Shown here one piece after another: positions 33,036 to 41,453 of a stretch of DNA of 64,000 bases. The position numbers and the translations under genes are program-made. Origin of the DNA: Streptomyces liliifuscus (GTDB taxonomy: Bacteria > Actinomycetota > Actinomycetes > Streptomycetales > Streptomycetaceae); NCBI RefSeq assembly GCF_016598615.1, contig NZ_CP066831.1:8494001-8558000 (forward strand). Reading direction: 5' to 3'. The notes beneath the pieces are model-generated. The model worked only from the letters and a program-made list of their open reading frames with translations. It ran no database searches and had not been told where the DNA came from. How positions within the stretch are numbered: position 1 is the stretch's first letter; the number at the start of each line of letters is the position of its first letter.

Positions 33036-33687
33036 GGCCGAGGCCCCGGAGACGCCCGACCGGGCGGCGAACACCGGGGAGCGGTTCGCGAGTTCGGTGC
33101 GGGTGCCGCGGTTCTCGCCCGCCGAGCGGTGGGTGCACCGGGTGACGGCGGTGTTGATGGGCGTGTGCGTGGCGACCGCGGCCTGTCTCTATCTGCCGCA
33201 GCTCGCCGAACTCGTCGGGCGGCGCGAGCTGGTCGTGCGGCTGCACGAGTGGTCGGGGCTGTTGCTGCCGGTGCCCGTCCTGGCCGGGCTCGTCTCACGG
33301 GCCTTCCGGAAGGACCTGCGGCTGCTCAATCGGTTCGGGGCGCACGATGGGGTGTGGCTGCGGGCGGCGCTTCGGCGTGACGCCCGGCCCCAGTCGCGGC
33401 CGGCCGGGAAGTTCAACGCCGGGCAGAAGGTGTACGCGGCGTGGATCGCGGGGGCCGTTCTCGTCATGCTCGGGACCGGGCTGTTGATGTGGTTCACACA
33501 TCTCGCGCCGCTCGTGTGGCGCACGAGTGCGACCTTTGTGCATGACTGGCTTGCCCTGACCATCGGCATTGTTCTCGCGGGGCATATCGGGATGGCCATG
33601 GCCCGTCCGGAGGCCCGGCGGGGGCTCCGGACGGGGTCGGTGAGCAAGGAGTGGGCGGAGGAGGAGCATCCGCTCTGGCGTCCCTAG
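33022..33687 (+). CDS. Cytochrome b-type membrane subunit
   Basis: Membrane protein of 221 residues with four transmembrane helices and several candidate heme-ligand histidines: HRVTAVLMG in helix 1, LHEWSGLLLP in helix 2, VHDWLALTIG in helix 3 or 4 and GHIGMAM at the end. This is the layout of cytochrome b561/formate-dehydrogenase-gamma-like subunits. ATG 33022 lies within the end of the molybdoenzyme gene, giving a 14-base overlap and therefore tight coupling. It probably passes electrons between the quinone pool and the molybdoenzyme. Confidence 0.88.
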   Translation: MTRPEAEAPETPDRAANTGERFASSVRVPRFSPAERWVHRVTAVLMGVCVATAACLYLPQLAELVGRRELVVRLHEWSGLLLPVPVLAGLVSRAFRKDLRLLNRFGAHDGVWLRAALRRDARPQSRPAGKFNAGQKVYAAWIAGAVLVMLGTGLLMWFTHLAPLVWRTSATFVHDWLALTIGIVLAGHIGMAMARPEARRGLRTGSVSKEWAEEEHPLWRP

Positions 33688-33751
33688 CGGGGGCCTCCGG
33701 CGGTTTGGCGGGGGACGGCGGTGGGTGGTTGGGTGGGTGCGGGTCCGATGT

Positions 33752-33779
33752 GGCTTGTCGCGCAGTTCCCCGCGCCCCT
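33752..33779 (-). repeat. Dispersed core repeat, copy K
   Basis: Core with GGCTTGTCG, preceded by GTGCGGGTCCGATGT. It lies in the 151-bp spacer between convergent genes, downstream of and oriented with the idnD gene. Confidence 0.9.
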
Positions 33780-33838
33780 GAAGGTCGCCCCAGCTGAAGG
33801 GGCGCCCTCGTTGAAGGGGCGCCGCCTCCGGCGAGTTG

Positions 33839-34873
33839 TCAGGCCTCACCGATTCCGAAGTCCAGGAGTACCTTGCACGACTCCGCTCGGTTTGCTGCCA
33901 GGGTGAAGGCCGATTTCGCCTCGCTGAGCGGGATCACCGCGCTGACCAGGTGGTCGAAGCGGGGCTCTCGGGCGAGGAGCGTGAGTGCGTCGTCGAACTC
34001 CGTGTCGAAGCGGAAGGCTCCTCGGAGTTCGATCTCGCGGCTGACGACGAGGTTGCCCGCGAAGGGGGACTGGCCCGGAGGCAGCATGCCGAGTTGGACC
34101 ACGACCCCGCCACGGCGTACGAGGCGGAGGCAGGTGTCGAGGCCGGCGGCGACGCCCGAGGCCTCGATGGCGGTGTCCACCTCGGAGGGCCAGGCGGGAG
34201 CGGACGGGTCGTCCGCGCGCAGGGCGTCGTCCGCCCCTGCCGCCACCGCGTACTCCAGGGCGCGCGGGAGCAGGTCCGTGACCGTGACCCGTGCGGCACC
34301 CGCCGCCTTCGCCGCCGCGACGACCAGGCAGCCGATGGGTCCGGCACCGGTGACGAGTACATGCTTGCCGCTCACGTCGCCGGCCCGTCGTACCGCGTGC
34401 AGTGCGACGGAGAGCGGCTCCGCCAACGCTGCCCGGCGGAGGGGGAGTCCGGCGGGAATCGGGCGCAACTGCTCGGCGGGTACGACGACTTGGGCTGCGA
34501 AACCGCCCTGGACGTGGGGCGTGCGGGCCGCGCTGCCCAGGTAGCGGGTGTCACGGCACACGTTCCGGCGGCCGTCGGAACACTCCGGGCACACCCCGCA
34601 GGGCGTCGCGGGGTGCACGGCAACAGGCGTACCAGGGGCAGGGCCTGACGTGTCGTCACCGTAGAGAAGTACCGTCCCGACCACCTCGTGGCCGAGGACC
34701 ATCGGCTCGCGGAGGCGGAAGTCGCCCACGCCGCCGTGCCGCCAGTAGTGGAGGTCGGATCCGCACACTCCGCCGTACCGCACGGCCACGAGGGCCTCGC
34801 CGGGGCCGGGGGAGGGGACCGGGAGTTCGTCCACGCGCAGGTCGTCCTGGCCGTGGATCACGCAACCGAGCAT
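33839..34873 (-). CDS. idnD: L-idonate 5-dehydrogenase
   Basis: Zinc medium-chain dehydrogenase of 344 residues, oxidising L-idonate to 5-keto-D-gluconate. Catalytic zinc residues are in GGVCGSDLHYW and LGHEVVG; the structural zinc cysteines are in CGVCPECSDGRRNVC; the NAD loop is VTGAGPIGCLVV. ATG 34873 is preferred because GAAGGG lies 7 nt upstream; a GTG two codons earlier lacks spacing. It is the last gene of the gntK-gntT-idnO-idnD operon. That context, more than sequence alone, supports the idonate assignment. Other polyol dehydrogenases share this fold. Confidence 0.88.
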   Translation of the reverse strand: MLGCVIHGQDDLRVDELPVPSPGPGEALVAVRYGGVCGSDLHYWRHGGVGDFRLREPMVLGHEVVGTVLLYGDDTSGPAPGTPVAVHPATPCGVCPECSDGRRNVCRDTRYLGSAARTPHVQGGFAAQVVVPAEQLRPIPAGLPLRRAALAEPLSVALHAVRRAGDVSGKHVLVTGAGPIGCLVVAAAKAAGAARVTVTDLLPRALEYAVAAGADDALRADDPSAPAWPSEVDTAIEASGVAAGLDTCLRLVRRGGVVVQLGMLPPGQSPFAGNLVVSREIELRGAFRFDTEFDDALTLLAREPRFDHLVSAVIPLSEAKSAFTLAANRAESCKVLLDFGIGEA

Positions 34874-34896
34874 CAGCACACCCTTCGGAGAACTCA

Positions 34897-34936
34897 GACT
34901 TTCGGAGGAGCTGGAGGACTTTCGGAGGAGCTAGAG
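34897..34936. repeat. Two 20-bp tandem repeats at the idnO/idnD junction
   Basis: GACTTTCGGAGGAGCTGGAG (34897-34916) is repeated at 34917-34936 with one change, overlapping the idnO stop codon. A degenerate third copy (CTTCGGAGAACTCA) precedes them. Probably a replication-slippage product in the intergenic segment. Confidence 0.7.
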
Positions 34937-35689
34937 AACGCTGGTCATGCCGCCGTCGACGTACAGGATCTGTCCGCTGACGAAGTTCGCCGCGGGGGAG
35001 GCGAGGAACAGGACTCCGCCGACCAGGTCCTCCGTGCGGCCCCAGCGGCCTGCCGGGGTCCGTCGGCGGACCCAGGCGCTGAACTCCGGGTCGTCGACGA
35101 GGGGTTGGGTCAGTTCGGTCTCGATGTAGCCGGGGCCCAGGCCGTTGACCTGGACGCCGTGCGGTCCCCAGTCGGCGCACATGCCCTTGGTGAGCATCTT
35201 CAGCGCGCCCTTGGTGGCGGCGTACGGCGCGATCCCGGGCCGTACCACCTCGCTCTGCAGCGAGCAGATGTTGACGATCTTGCCGTGTCCGCGAGCGGTC
35301 ATGCCGCGGGCCGCCTCGCGGCCCACGAGGAACGCGCTGGTGAGGTTGGTGTCGAGGATGCGGTGCCAGTCGGCGTCGGCGAACTCCAGGAGCGGGGCCC
35401 GCAGTTGCATCCCGGCGTTGTTGACGAGGATGTCCAGCGGACCCACCCGCTCCTCGACGTCCGCTATCCCGGCGGCCACCGACGGGCCGTCGGTGACGTC
35501 GAAGGCGGCCGTGTGGATCTCGCCGGGCAGTTCCGCGGCGGCCTTGGTGAGCCGGTCGGTGTCGCGGCCGTTCAGGACCACCGTGCAGCCGGCCTCGGCC
35601 AGTCCCCGGGCCAGCGCGAGGCCGATGCCCCGGCTGGACCCGGTGACCAGTGCCGTACGGCCGCTGATGTCGAAGAGAGGGTGAGTCAT
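34931..35689 (-). CDS. idnO: Gluconate 5-dehydrogenase (SDR)
   Basis: Short-chain dehydrogenase of 252 residues that reduces 5-ketogluconate to gluconate. The cofactor loop is LVTGSSRGIGLALARGL, LVNNAGMQ is present, and the catalytic Ser-Tyr-Lys set is in SLQSE and YAATKGA. C-terminal GQILYVDGGM is typical of classical SDRs. It sits 57 bp upstream of idnD and 25 bp downstream of the gluconate transporter. A generic 3-oxoacyl reductase is excluded mainly by this context. Confidence 0.9.
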   Translation of the reverse strand: MTHPLFDISGRTALVTGSSRGIGLALARGLAEAGCTVVLNGRDTDRLTKAAAELPGEIHTAAFDVTDGPSVAAGIADVEERVGPLDILVNNAGMQLRAPLLEFADADWHRILDTNLTSAFLVGREAARGMTARGHGKIVNICSLQSEVVRPGIAPYAATKGALKMLTKGMCADWGPHGVQVNGLGPGYIETELTQPLVDDPEFSAWVRRRTPAGRWGRTEDLVGGVLFLASPAANFVSGQILYVDGGMTSVL

Positions 35690-35714
35690 CGCCGTACTAC
35701 TCCCGGGTTGCGAG

Positions 35715-37112
35715 CTAGATCACTAGGGACAGCAGGAGGACGAGGCCGCCGGCGACCACCGAGATGATGGTCTCCATGACCGACCAGGTCTTGATGGTCT
35801 GGCCGACGCTGAGGCCGAAGTACTCCTTGACCAGCCAGAACCCGGCGTCGTTCACATGGGAGAAGAACAGTGAACCGGCGCCGATGGCCAGCACGAGCAG
35901 TGAGGCGTGCGTGGTCGACATGTCGGCCGCGAGCGGGGCCACGAGACCGGCCGCCGAGATGGTGGCGACGGTCGCGGAACCGGTCGCGAGCCGGATCGCC
36001 ACCGCGATCAGCCAGGCGAGCAGCAGCGCGGGTATCGACCAGTCCTTGGAGATGTCCAGGATCATCTGGCCCACACCGGAGTCGATCAGCGTCTGCTTGA
36101 AGCCGCCGCCCGCGCCGACGATCAGCAGGATGCCCGCGATCGGGCCGAGGGACTTCTCGACGGTCGAGGAGATCCGGTCCTTGGTGAACCCGGCCGCCCG
36201 GCCGAGGGTGAATATGGCGACCAGCACGGCCGCGAGCAGGGCGATCAGCGGCGAGCCGATCACGTCGAAGACGCGCTGCACCATGTTCTCGGGGTCGTCG
36301 ATGACGATGTCCACCAGCGCCTTGGCCAGCATCAGCACGACCGGCAGCATCACGGTGGCGATGGTGACGCCGAAGCCGGGGCGCTTCTCCAGGTCCTCGG
36401 AGGCACGCTGCGGGATCATCTTCTCCGGCGCCGGGACGTCGACCCAGCGGGCCGCGTACTTGGAGAACACCGGGCCCGCGATGATCACGGTCGGGATGGC
36501 GACCAGGATGCCGAGGGCGAGGGTGACACCGAGGTTCGCCTTGACCGCGTCGATCGCGACCAGCGGGCCGGGGTGCGGCGGGATCAGCCCGTGCATCACG
36601 GACAGGCCCGCGAGCGCCGGGATGCCGATGCGCATCAGCGAGTAGTTGCCGCGCTTGGCGACCATCAGGACGACCGGGATGAGCAGCACGATGCCGACCT
36701 CGAAGAAGAGCGGCAGTCCGATCACCGAGGCGATCAGCACCATCGCCCACGGCATCGAGCGTCCACCCGCCTTGGCGAGGATCGTGTCGACGATCTGGTC
36801 GGCGCCGCCGGAGTCCGCGAGCAGCTTGCCGAGGATCGCGCCGAGCGCGATCAGGACGCCCACGCCGGCGACGGTCGAACCGAGACCGGCCGAGAAACTG
36901 GTGATCGCCTTGTCGAGAGGCGCTCCGGCGAAGGCGCCGAGCGCCAGCGACCCGATGGTCAGGGCGAGGAAGGCGTGGAGCTTGAACTTGGTGATGAGCA
37001 GGACGATGACGGCTATGCCCGCCAGTACGGCGATGCCCAGCTGAGCGTGGCCCGCCGAGGTGATCGGCTCGACGGGGTCCGCTGCCAGCATCTCGACGCT
37101 GAGTCTGGTCAC
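35715..37112 (-). CDS. gntT: Gluconate:H+ symporter (GntP family)
   Basis: Inner-membrane gluconate permease of 465 residues with about twelve to fourteen hydrophobic segments. GntP-family signatures include GSTVAGVGVLIALGAILGKL, LPLFFEVGIVLLIPV, the HGLIPPHPGPLVA loop and FFSHVNDAGFWLVKEYFGL. The start is GTG 37112, with AAGGAAAA upstream. It lies between gluconokinase and idnO in the operon. It may also carry idonate, as the E. coli IdnT member does. Confidence 0.94.
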   Translation of the reverse strand: MTRLSVEMLAADPVEPITSAGHAQLGIAVLAGIAVIVLLITKFKLHAFLALTIGSLALGAFAGAPLDKAITSFSAGLGSTVAGVGVLIALGAILGKLLADSGGADQIVDTILAKAGGRSMPWAMVLIASVIGLPLFFEVGIVLLIPVVLMVAKRGNYSLMRIGIPALAGLSVMHGLIPPHPGPLVAIDAVKANLGVTLALGILVAIPTVIIAGPVFSKYAARWVDVPAPEKMIPQRASEDLEKRPGFGVTIATVMLPVVLMLAKALVDIVIDDPENMVQRVFDVIGSPLIALLAAVLVAIFTLGRAAGFTKDRISSTVEKSLGPIAGILLIVGAGGGFKQTLIDSGVGQMILDISKDWSIPALLLAWLIAVAIRLATGSATVATISAAGLVAPLAADMSTTHASLLVLAIGAGSLFFSHVNDAGFWLVKEYFGLSVGQTIKTWSVMETIISVVAGGLVLLLSLVI

Positions 37113-37203
37113 GGTGGTTTTCCTTGGGGGAGGGGAGGTCTGTGGGAGGTGAGAGAGACGGGGTCTGTGGGGGTTGTTCGTCGGGCTGCGGGAGCTACCG
37201 GTC

Positions 37204-37713
37204 CTACCGGTCGAGTCCGTGCAGCGCGGTCACGGCCCGGTCGGTGATCTCCTCGGGGCTGCCGGAGACATCCACGGCGACACCCGTCTCGTCCGCCTGG
37301 AGCGGCTGGAGGGTGGCGAACTGGGAGTCGAGGAGCGCCGTAGGCATGAAGTGGCCCTGGCGGTGCGCCATCCGGTCCTCGATGAGTTTCCGGTCGCCCG
37401 TGAGGTGGACGAAGACGACCCCGGGAGCGGCCGACCTGAGCCGGTCCCGGTAGCTGCGCTTCAGTGCGGAACTGCTGACCACCCCGCCGAGGCCGGCCCG
37501 ACCGTGCGCCCAGGCGCCGATGGCGTCGAGCCAGGGCCAGCGGTCCTCGTCGGTCAGCGGTGTCCCGGCCGTCATCTTGGCGATGTTGGCCTCGGGGTGG
37601 AAGTCGTCGCCCTCGGCGTAGGGAACGCCGAGCCGCTGGGCGAGCAGGGGACCGATGGTGGTCTTGCCCGTGCCCGCCACTCCCATGACCACGACGACGT
37701 GGGGGGTGTTCAT
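37204..37713 (-). CDS. gntK: Gluconokinase
   Basis: Kinase of 169 residues converting gluconate to 6-phosphogluconate for the pentose phosphate pathway. The Walker A loop is GVAGTGKTT (residues 11-19). GDDFHPEANIAKMTAGTPLTDEDRWPWLD is recognisable in pieces as the GntK substrate region, and RMAHRQGHFMP is the lid. ATG 37713 has a GAGG ribosome site. It is the first gene of the operon, divergent from the GntR regulator across 184 bp. Confidence 0.94.
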   Translation of the reverse strand: MNTPHVVVVMGVAGTGKTTIGPLLAQRLGVPYAEGDDFHPEANIAKMTAGTPLTDEDRWPWLDAIGAWAHGRAGLGGVVSSSALKRSYRDRLRSAAPGVVFVHLTGDRKLIEDRMAHRQGHFMPTALLDSQFATLQPLQADETGVAVDVSGSPEEITDRAVTALHGLDR

Positions 37714-37851
37714 CACTGCCTCGCTGTCTTCTTCGACACTCGGATTCGGCTTCCCGGTGTCGACATCTCGATGCCGGATGTACGTCAGGTGCCGCATCCG
37801 TCACGACACTGAAACCCATAGGTCAGATGAATTCAAGAGTCTGTGACGTAT

Positions 37852-37862
37852 AAGTCTGACTT
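37852..37862. promoter_or_regulatory. GntR/FCD operator candidate
   Basis: AAGTCTGACTT is a perfect palindrome around T, 36 bp before the regulator start. A related half-site GTCAGA lies at 37822-37827. Both are in AT-rich DNA of the gntK/regulator spacer, the expected place for a gluconate-responsive operator. Confidence 0.5.
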
Positions 37863-37897
37863 TTTGTTCCCGCCGTCCGACTCGTAGGCTGAACCTC

Positions 37898-38605
37898 ATG
37901 AGCACACCGGGCCGGGGGCTGCACGGCCATGTACTGGAGAGCCTCGGTCCCGCCATCACCGCGGGTGAGTATCCGCCGGGCAGCGTGCTGCGCACCGACG
38001 AGCTGGCGCAGCGTTTCGAGGTGTCACGCTCCGTGATGCGCGAGGCGGTCCGGGTCCTGGAGTCGATGCACCTCGTGGAGTCCCGTCGCCGGGTCGGCGT
38101 CACCGTACGTCCCGCGAACGAGTGGAATGTCTACGATCCCCAGGTCATCCGGTGGCGGCTGGCGGGCGCCGACCGGCCGCGGCAGCTGCGCTCGCTGACC
38201 GTGCTGCGCTGTGCCGTCGAGCCGGTCGCAGCGGGGCTCGCCGCCAAGCACGCCACCGCCGAGCAGTGTGCCGAGCTCACCGAGTGCGCCCTCGGCATGG
38301 TGGCCAACTCGCGCGGCCACCGGCTGGAGGGGTATCTCGTCCATGACGTGGCCTTCCACCGGATCGTGCTGAACGCGTCCGGCAACGAGATGTTCGCGCG
38401 GCTCGGTGACGTTGTCGCCGAGGTTCTCGCGGGTCGTACGCATCACCGGGTCATGTTCGAGGATCCCGACCCTGCGGCTGTCACGTTGCATGTGCAGGTT
38501 GCGGAGGCCGTTCGTGCGGGGGACGCGGTTCGCGCGGAGGAACTCACGCGGGAGATTGTCGTGGGGGCGCTTCAGGAGTTGGACGTTCTGAGTCCTGAGC
38601 CCTGA
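37898..38605 (+). CDS. GntR-family regulator, FCD type
   Basis: Transcription regulator of 235 residues. The N-terminal winged HTH contains LRTDELAQRFEVSRSVMREAVRVLESMHLVE, recognised in its parts, and the C-terminal all-helical FCD domain carries the metal/ligand histidines (HDVAFHRIVL and LHVQVAEAV). It is divergent from the gluconokinase operon and is very probably its repressor, released by gluconate or 6-phosphogluconate. The palindrome in the shared spacer fits this. Confidence 0.9.
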   Translation: MSTPGRGLHGHVLESLGPAITAGEYPPGSVLRTDELAQRFEVSRSVMREAVRVLESMHLVESRRRVGVTVRPANEWNVYDPQVIRWRLAGADRPRQLRSLTVLRCAVEPVAAGLAAKHATAEQCAELTECALGMVANSRGHRLEGYLVHDVAFHRIVLNASGNEMFARLGDVVAEVLAGRTHHRVMFEDPDPAAVTLHVQVAEAVRAGDAVRAEELTREIVVGALQELDVLSPEP

Positions 38606-38657
38606 GGCTTGAACTTCTGGGGGTCGGACGGGAGTTGTTCGGCTGCGGGGGCGTTGG

Positions 38658-38685
38658 GGCTGGTCGCGCAGTTCCCCGCGCCCCT
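38658..38685 (-). repeat. Dispersed core repeat, copy L
   Basis: Full core preceded by CTGCGGGGGCGTTGG, between two convergent genes and oriented with the YchJ-like gene. It is the last copy seen before the eCIS cluster. Confidence 0.9.
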
Positions 38686-38735
38686 ATCGGGGCACGGCCC
38701 CGCCGGCCTGTCGGGGGCCGAGCCCCTGAAAAGGG

Positions 38736-39158
38736 CTACTCGCTGATGTCTCCGTCCACGTACACCCAGGCCCCGTCGACCCGCTCGAAGCGGCTGCGTT
38801 CGTGGAGTGAGCCTCCTGTGTAGGAAGCGCGGAAGGTCACCGTTCCGGTGGTGTGGAAGGGCGTTCCCTCACCGGTGGCGAGGATCTCCAGGGCGGTCCA
38901 GCGCATGGCCGGATCGAAATCGACGCGGGTCGGGCGGGTGCGGGGATGCCAGGTGCGTAGCAGGTATGCCTCGTCGCGCTTCACGAATGCGCAGTAGCGG
39001 GAGCGCATCAGGGCCTCGGCGGTGGGGGCCGTGCCCTGACCCCGATGAAATCGGCCACAGCACTTCTCGTACGTCTCCGCAAGACCGCAAGGGCAGGAGG
39101 GGTTGCGTGCGGGGGCGGAACGGCGCTGGTTGCGGGATTGCGGGGTGCGTCGGGACAT
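38736..39158 (-). CDS. YchJ/UPF0225 family protein with SEC-C motif
   Basis: Protein of 140 residues with an N-terminal SEC-C-type zinc motif (PCPCGLAETYEKCCGRFH) and an NTF2-like YchJ domain (ALMRSRYCAFVKRDEAYLL, RTWHPRTRP, FRASYTGG). Function unknown in bacteria generally. ATG 39158 is used; an in-frame ATG three codons upstream is an alternative. It is monocistronic and converges on the GntR gene. Confidence 0.9.
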   Translation of the reverse strand: MSRRTPQSRNQRRSAPARNPSCPCGLAETYEKCCGRFHRGQGTAPTAEALMRSRYCAFVKRDEAYLLRTWHPRTRPTRVDFDPAMRWTALEILATGEGTPFHTTGTVTFRASYTGGSLHERSRFERVDGAWVYVDGDISE

Positions 39159-39531
39159 GCGCTCCATTCTGCTGCACCACGGGCTGTGGGGAATCCGTGA
39201 ATCAGCTGCCGCGACACGAGTACATCGTGTGCGAGCTGTGCGCAGTGCCCTTCATCGAACCTCCCCCGGCGTGGCGTGAACCTGCCTTGCATACGCAACT
39301 GCCGACACAGCACGGTGGATTGAGCACTTGAGCATCAGGAGTCACAAGCGTGCTGCTTGACCCCGGACGGCCGTCCGACCGGGGCACTGACGGGGGAAAG
39401 CTGATGCGGTGCCGTGGTCCGGTGCGCTCACGCGTGTCCGGAGACCTCCGCGTGCGCCGTGAACGAGACGTCTCCCTCTGCCGCCTCTTGGTGCCTTTCA
39501 CCCGGTGCCCGAGAACGGATTAGGAGGGGGA
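39159..39531. other. Leader region of the eCIS cluster
   Basis: About 370 bp between the YchJ-like gene and the sheath gene. It holds the promoter region of the cluster, a GC hairpin around CCCCGGACGGCCGTCCGACC (39361-39380, closing with CCGGGG), and two possible small reading frames: 39198-39331 (44 codons, weak) and 39404-39523 (39 residues with a ribosome site). No convincing -35/-10 pair was found by eye. Confidence 0.6.
39404..39523 (+). CDS. Possible leader peptide upstream of sheath gene
   Basis: A reading frame of 39 residues starting at ATG 39404 with GGGGGAAAG just upstream. Its TAG stop (39521-39523) overlaps the AGGAGG ribosome site of the sheath gene. The peptide is basic (11 Arg) and resembles no family I know. 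Its placement would allow translational coupling or attenuation. It is small and Arg-rich, so it could also be chance in GC-rich DNA. Confidence 0.3.
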   Translation: MRCRGPVRSRVSGDLRVRRERDVSLCRLLVPFTRCPRTD

Positions 39532-41397
39532 ATGCCGATGAGCGCGGTGAACACTGCCAGGCCGACGTATCCCGGCGTCTACGTCGAAGAGCTTCCCAGC
39601 AGCGCCCGGACCATCTCGACCGTCACCACCTCGGTGACCGCCTTCGTGGGGCACACCCGGCGCGGCCCGCTGAACGAGCCGGTGCGCGTCACGAGCTTCA
39701 CCGAGTTCGAGCGCCGCTTCGGGGGGCTGAGCTCGCAGAGCGCCGTCGGCTACGCCGTGCACCAGTTCTTCGGCAACGGCGGCACGGTCGCCGTGATCGT
39801 CCGCGTCGCCAAGGCGGGCAGCGGCAAGGCCGCCTGCGTCACCCTGGAGTCCACCGAGGGCCACAGCGAGTCCGCGGTCCTCGAAGTGCACGCCAAGGAA
39901 CCGGGCGTGTGGGGCAACGGACTGCGCGTCGCCGTCGACTACGACACGCCCTGCCCGGACGAGACGTTCAACCTGCGGGTGTACGACGCCAAGGGCGAGG
40001 CCCGCGAGAGCTTCACCGGTCTGTCCATGGACGCCTCGCACGGCCGGCACGCACCGACCGTGATCAACGCGGGCTCGCGGCTCATCCGCGTCGAGGCCGT
40101 GGGCGAGGGCCGCCCCGACCCGTCCGGCACCGTCTCCAAGCCGTTCGGGCACGAACTGCCCGACCTCGCCGTCGACTTGACGGTCAAGATCGGTGAGGTC
40201 GAGCGCGAGTTCACGCTGTACGACCCCGACTGCGACGGCGAAGCCCCGTCCAACGTGGCCGAGTTGGCGCTGCTGCTCGAACGCAAGCTGCGGGCCCTGC
40301 CCGACGCGCCGGGCAAGCACGCCTTCGCGGGCGCCGAGGTCACCGCCTTCGGCAAGCGCCTCCAGGTCGTCGCGGGCTCCACCGACCCCGAGGACGTCGT
40401 CCGTTTCGTCGGCGAGTGCGCCAACGACCTGGGCCTTGAGGCCTCCGTCAACCCGCCAGTCTTCCCACTGGAGGGCGGCGAGGACGGCGAGGCACCCGGA
40501 CCGCGCGACCTCATCGGCAGCGAGGCCGACAAGACCGGCATCCAGGCGCTGCGCGGCGTCGCGGACGTCAACCTGCTGGTTTTGCCCGAACTCGCCGCGT
40601 ACGAGTCCACCGAGGACGCGATCACCGTCGTATCGGCGGCCCAGCGGCTCTGCCAGGAGCGGCGGATCTTCCTCCTCGTCGACGCGCCCGGCACCTGGGT
40701 CAGCGTGGACACCGCCCGCGCCGGACTCGCGGCCTTCGACGCCGTACGCGGCAACCACGCGGGCCTGTACTTCCCGCACCTCCAGCTCACCGACCCGCTC
40801 ACCGGCCGGCTGCGCTCCTTCCCGCCGTCCGGCGCGGTCGCCGGGGTCTACGCGCGCACGGACTCCGAGCGCGGGGTGTGGAAGGCGCCGGCCGGCACCG
40901 AGGCGCGGCTCGCGGGCGTGCACTCGCTCACGGTCAACCTCACCGACCGCGAGACCGGGCTGCTCAACCCGCTGGGCGTCAACTGCCTGCGCACCATGCC
41001 GATGGTGGGCCCGCTCGTGTGGGGCGCGCGCACCCTTGAGGGTTCCGACGCGCTCGACAGCGAGTGGAAGTACGTGCCCGTGCGGCGGCTCGCGCTGCAC
41101 GTGGAGGAGAGCCTCCAACGCGGCCTGCAGTGGGTCGTGTTCGAGCCCAACGACGAGAACCTGTGGCAGCAGATCCGCCTCGGCGCCTCCTCGTACCTGC
41201 ACACGCTGTTCCGTCAGGGCGCCTTCAAGGGCGGTACGCCGCGCGAGGCGTACTTCGTGAAGTGCGACCACGACACCACGACGGACGAGGACATCGCGAA
41301 CGGCGTCGTGAACGTCCTGGTCGGTATCGCGCCGGTCAGGCCCGCCGAGTTCGTGATCGTCAGGATCCAGCAGACGTCCGGGCAGTTCGAGCTCTGA
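39532..41397 (+). CDS. eCIS contractile sheath protein (Afp2/gp18-like)
   Basis: Sheath subunit of 621 residues that polymerises around the inner tube and contracts to drive it forward. N-terminal TYPGVYVEELPSSARTISTV is the sheath N-arm, followed by TSVTAFVGHTRRGP and EFERRFGG. The C-terminal block (ESLQRGLQWVVFEPNDENLW, LWQQIRLGASSYLHTLF, FVIVRIQQTSGQ) is the conserved sheath handshake region. A variable domain occupies the middle. ATG 39532 lies 4 nt after AGGAGG; ATG 39538 (10 nt) is equally possible. It opens a plus-strand cluster of at least 17 genes. Confidence 0.95.
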   Translation: MPMSAVNTARPTYPGVYVEELPSSARTISTVTTSVTAFVGHTRRGPLNEPVRVTSFTEFERRFGGLSSQSAVGYAVHQFFGNGGTVAVIVRVAKAGSGKAACVTLESTEGHSESAVLEVHAKEPGVWGNGLRVAVDYDTPCPDETFNLRVYDAKGEARESFTGLSMDASHGRHAPTVINAGSRLIRVEAVGEGRPDPSGTVSKPFGHELPDLAVDLTVKIGEVEREFTLYDPDCDGEAPSNVAELALLLERKLRALPDAPGKHAFAGAEVTAFGKRLQVVAGSTDPEDVVRFVGECANDLGLEASVNPPVFPLEGGEDGEAPGPRDLIGSEADKTGIQALRGVADVNLLVLPELAAYESTEDAITVVSAAQRLCQERRIFLLVDAPGTWVSVDTARAGLAAFDAVRGNHAGLYFPHLQLTDPLTGRLRSFPPSGAVAGVYARTDSERGVWKAPAGTEARLAGVHSLTVNLTDRETGLLNPLGVNCLRTMPMVGPLVWGARTLEGSDALDSEWKYVPVRRLALHVEESLQRGLQWVVFEPNDENLWQQIRLGASSYLHTLFRQGAFKGGTPREAYFVKCDHDTTTDEDIANGVVNVLVGIAPVRPAEFVIVRIQQTSGQFEL

Positions 41398-41424
41398 GTT
41401 CCGGATCTGAGTTCGAGCTCTGAG
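41385..41424. repeat. Short direct repeat after the sheath gene
   Basis: GTTCGAGCTCTGAG occurs at 41385-41398, spanning the sheath stop codon, and again at 41411-41424. It looks like a small local duplication in the sheath-tube spacer. Confidence 0.7.
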
Positions 41425-41453
41425 ATCGACGACGGAGAACGTGAAGGAAACCG

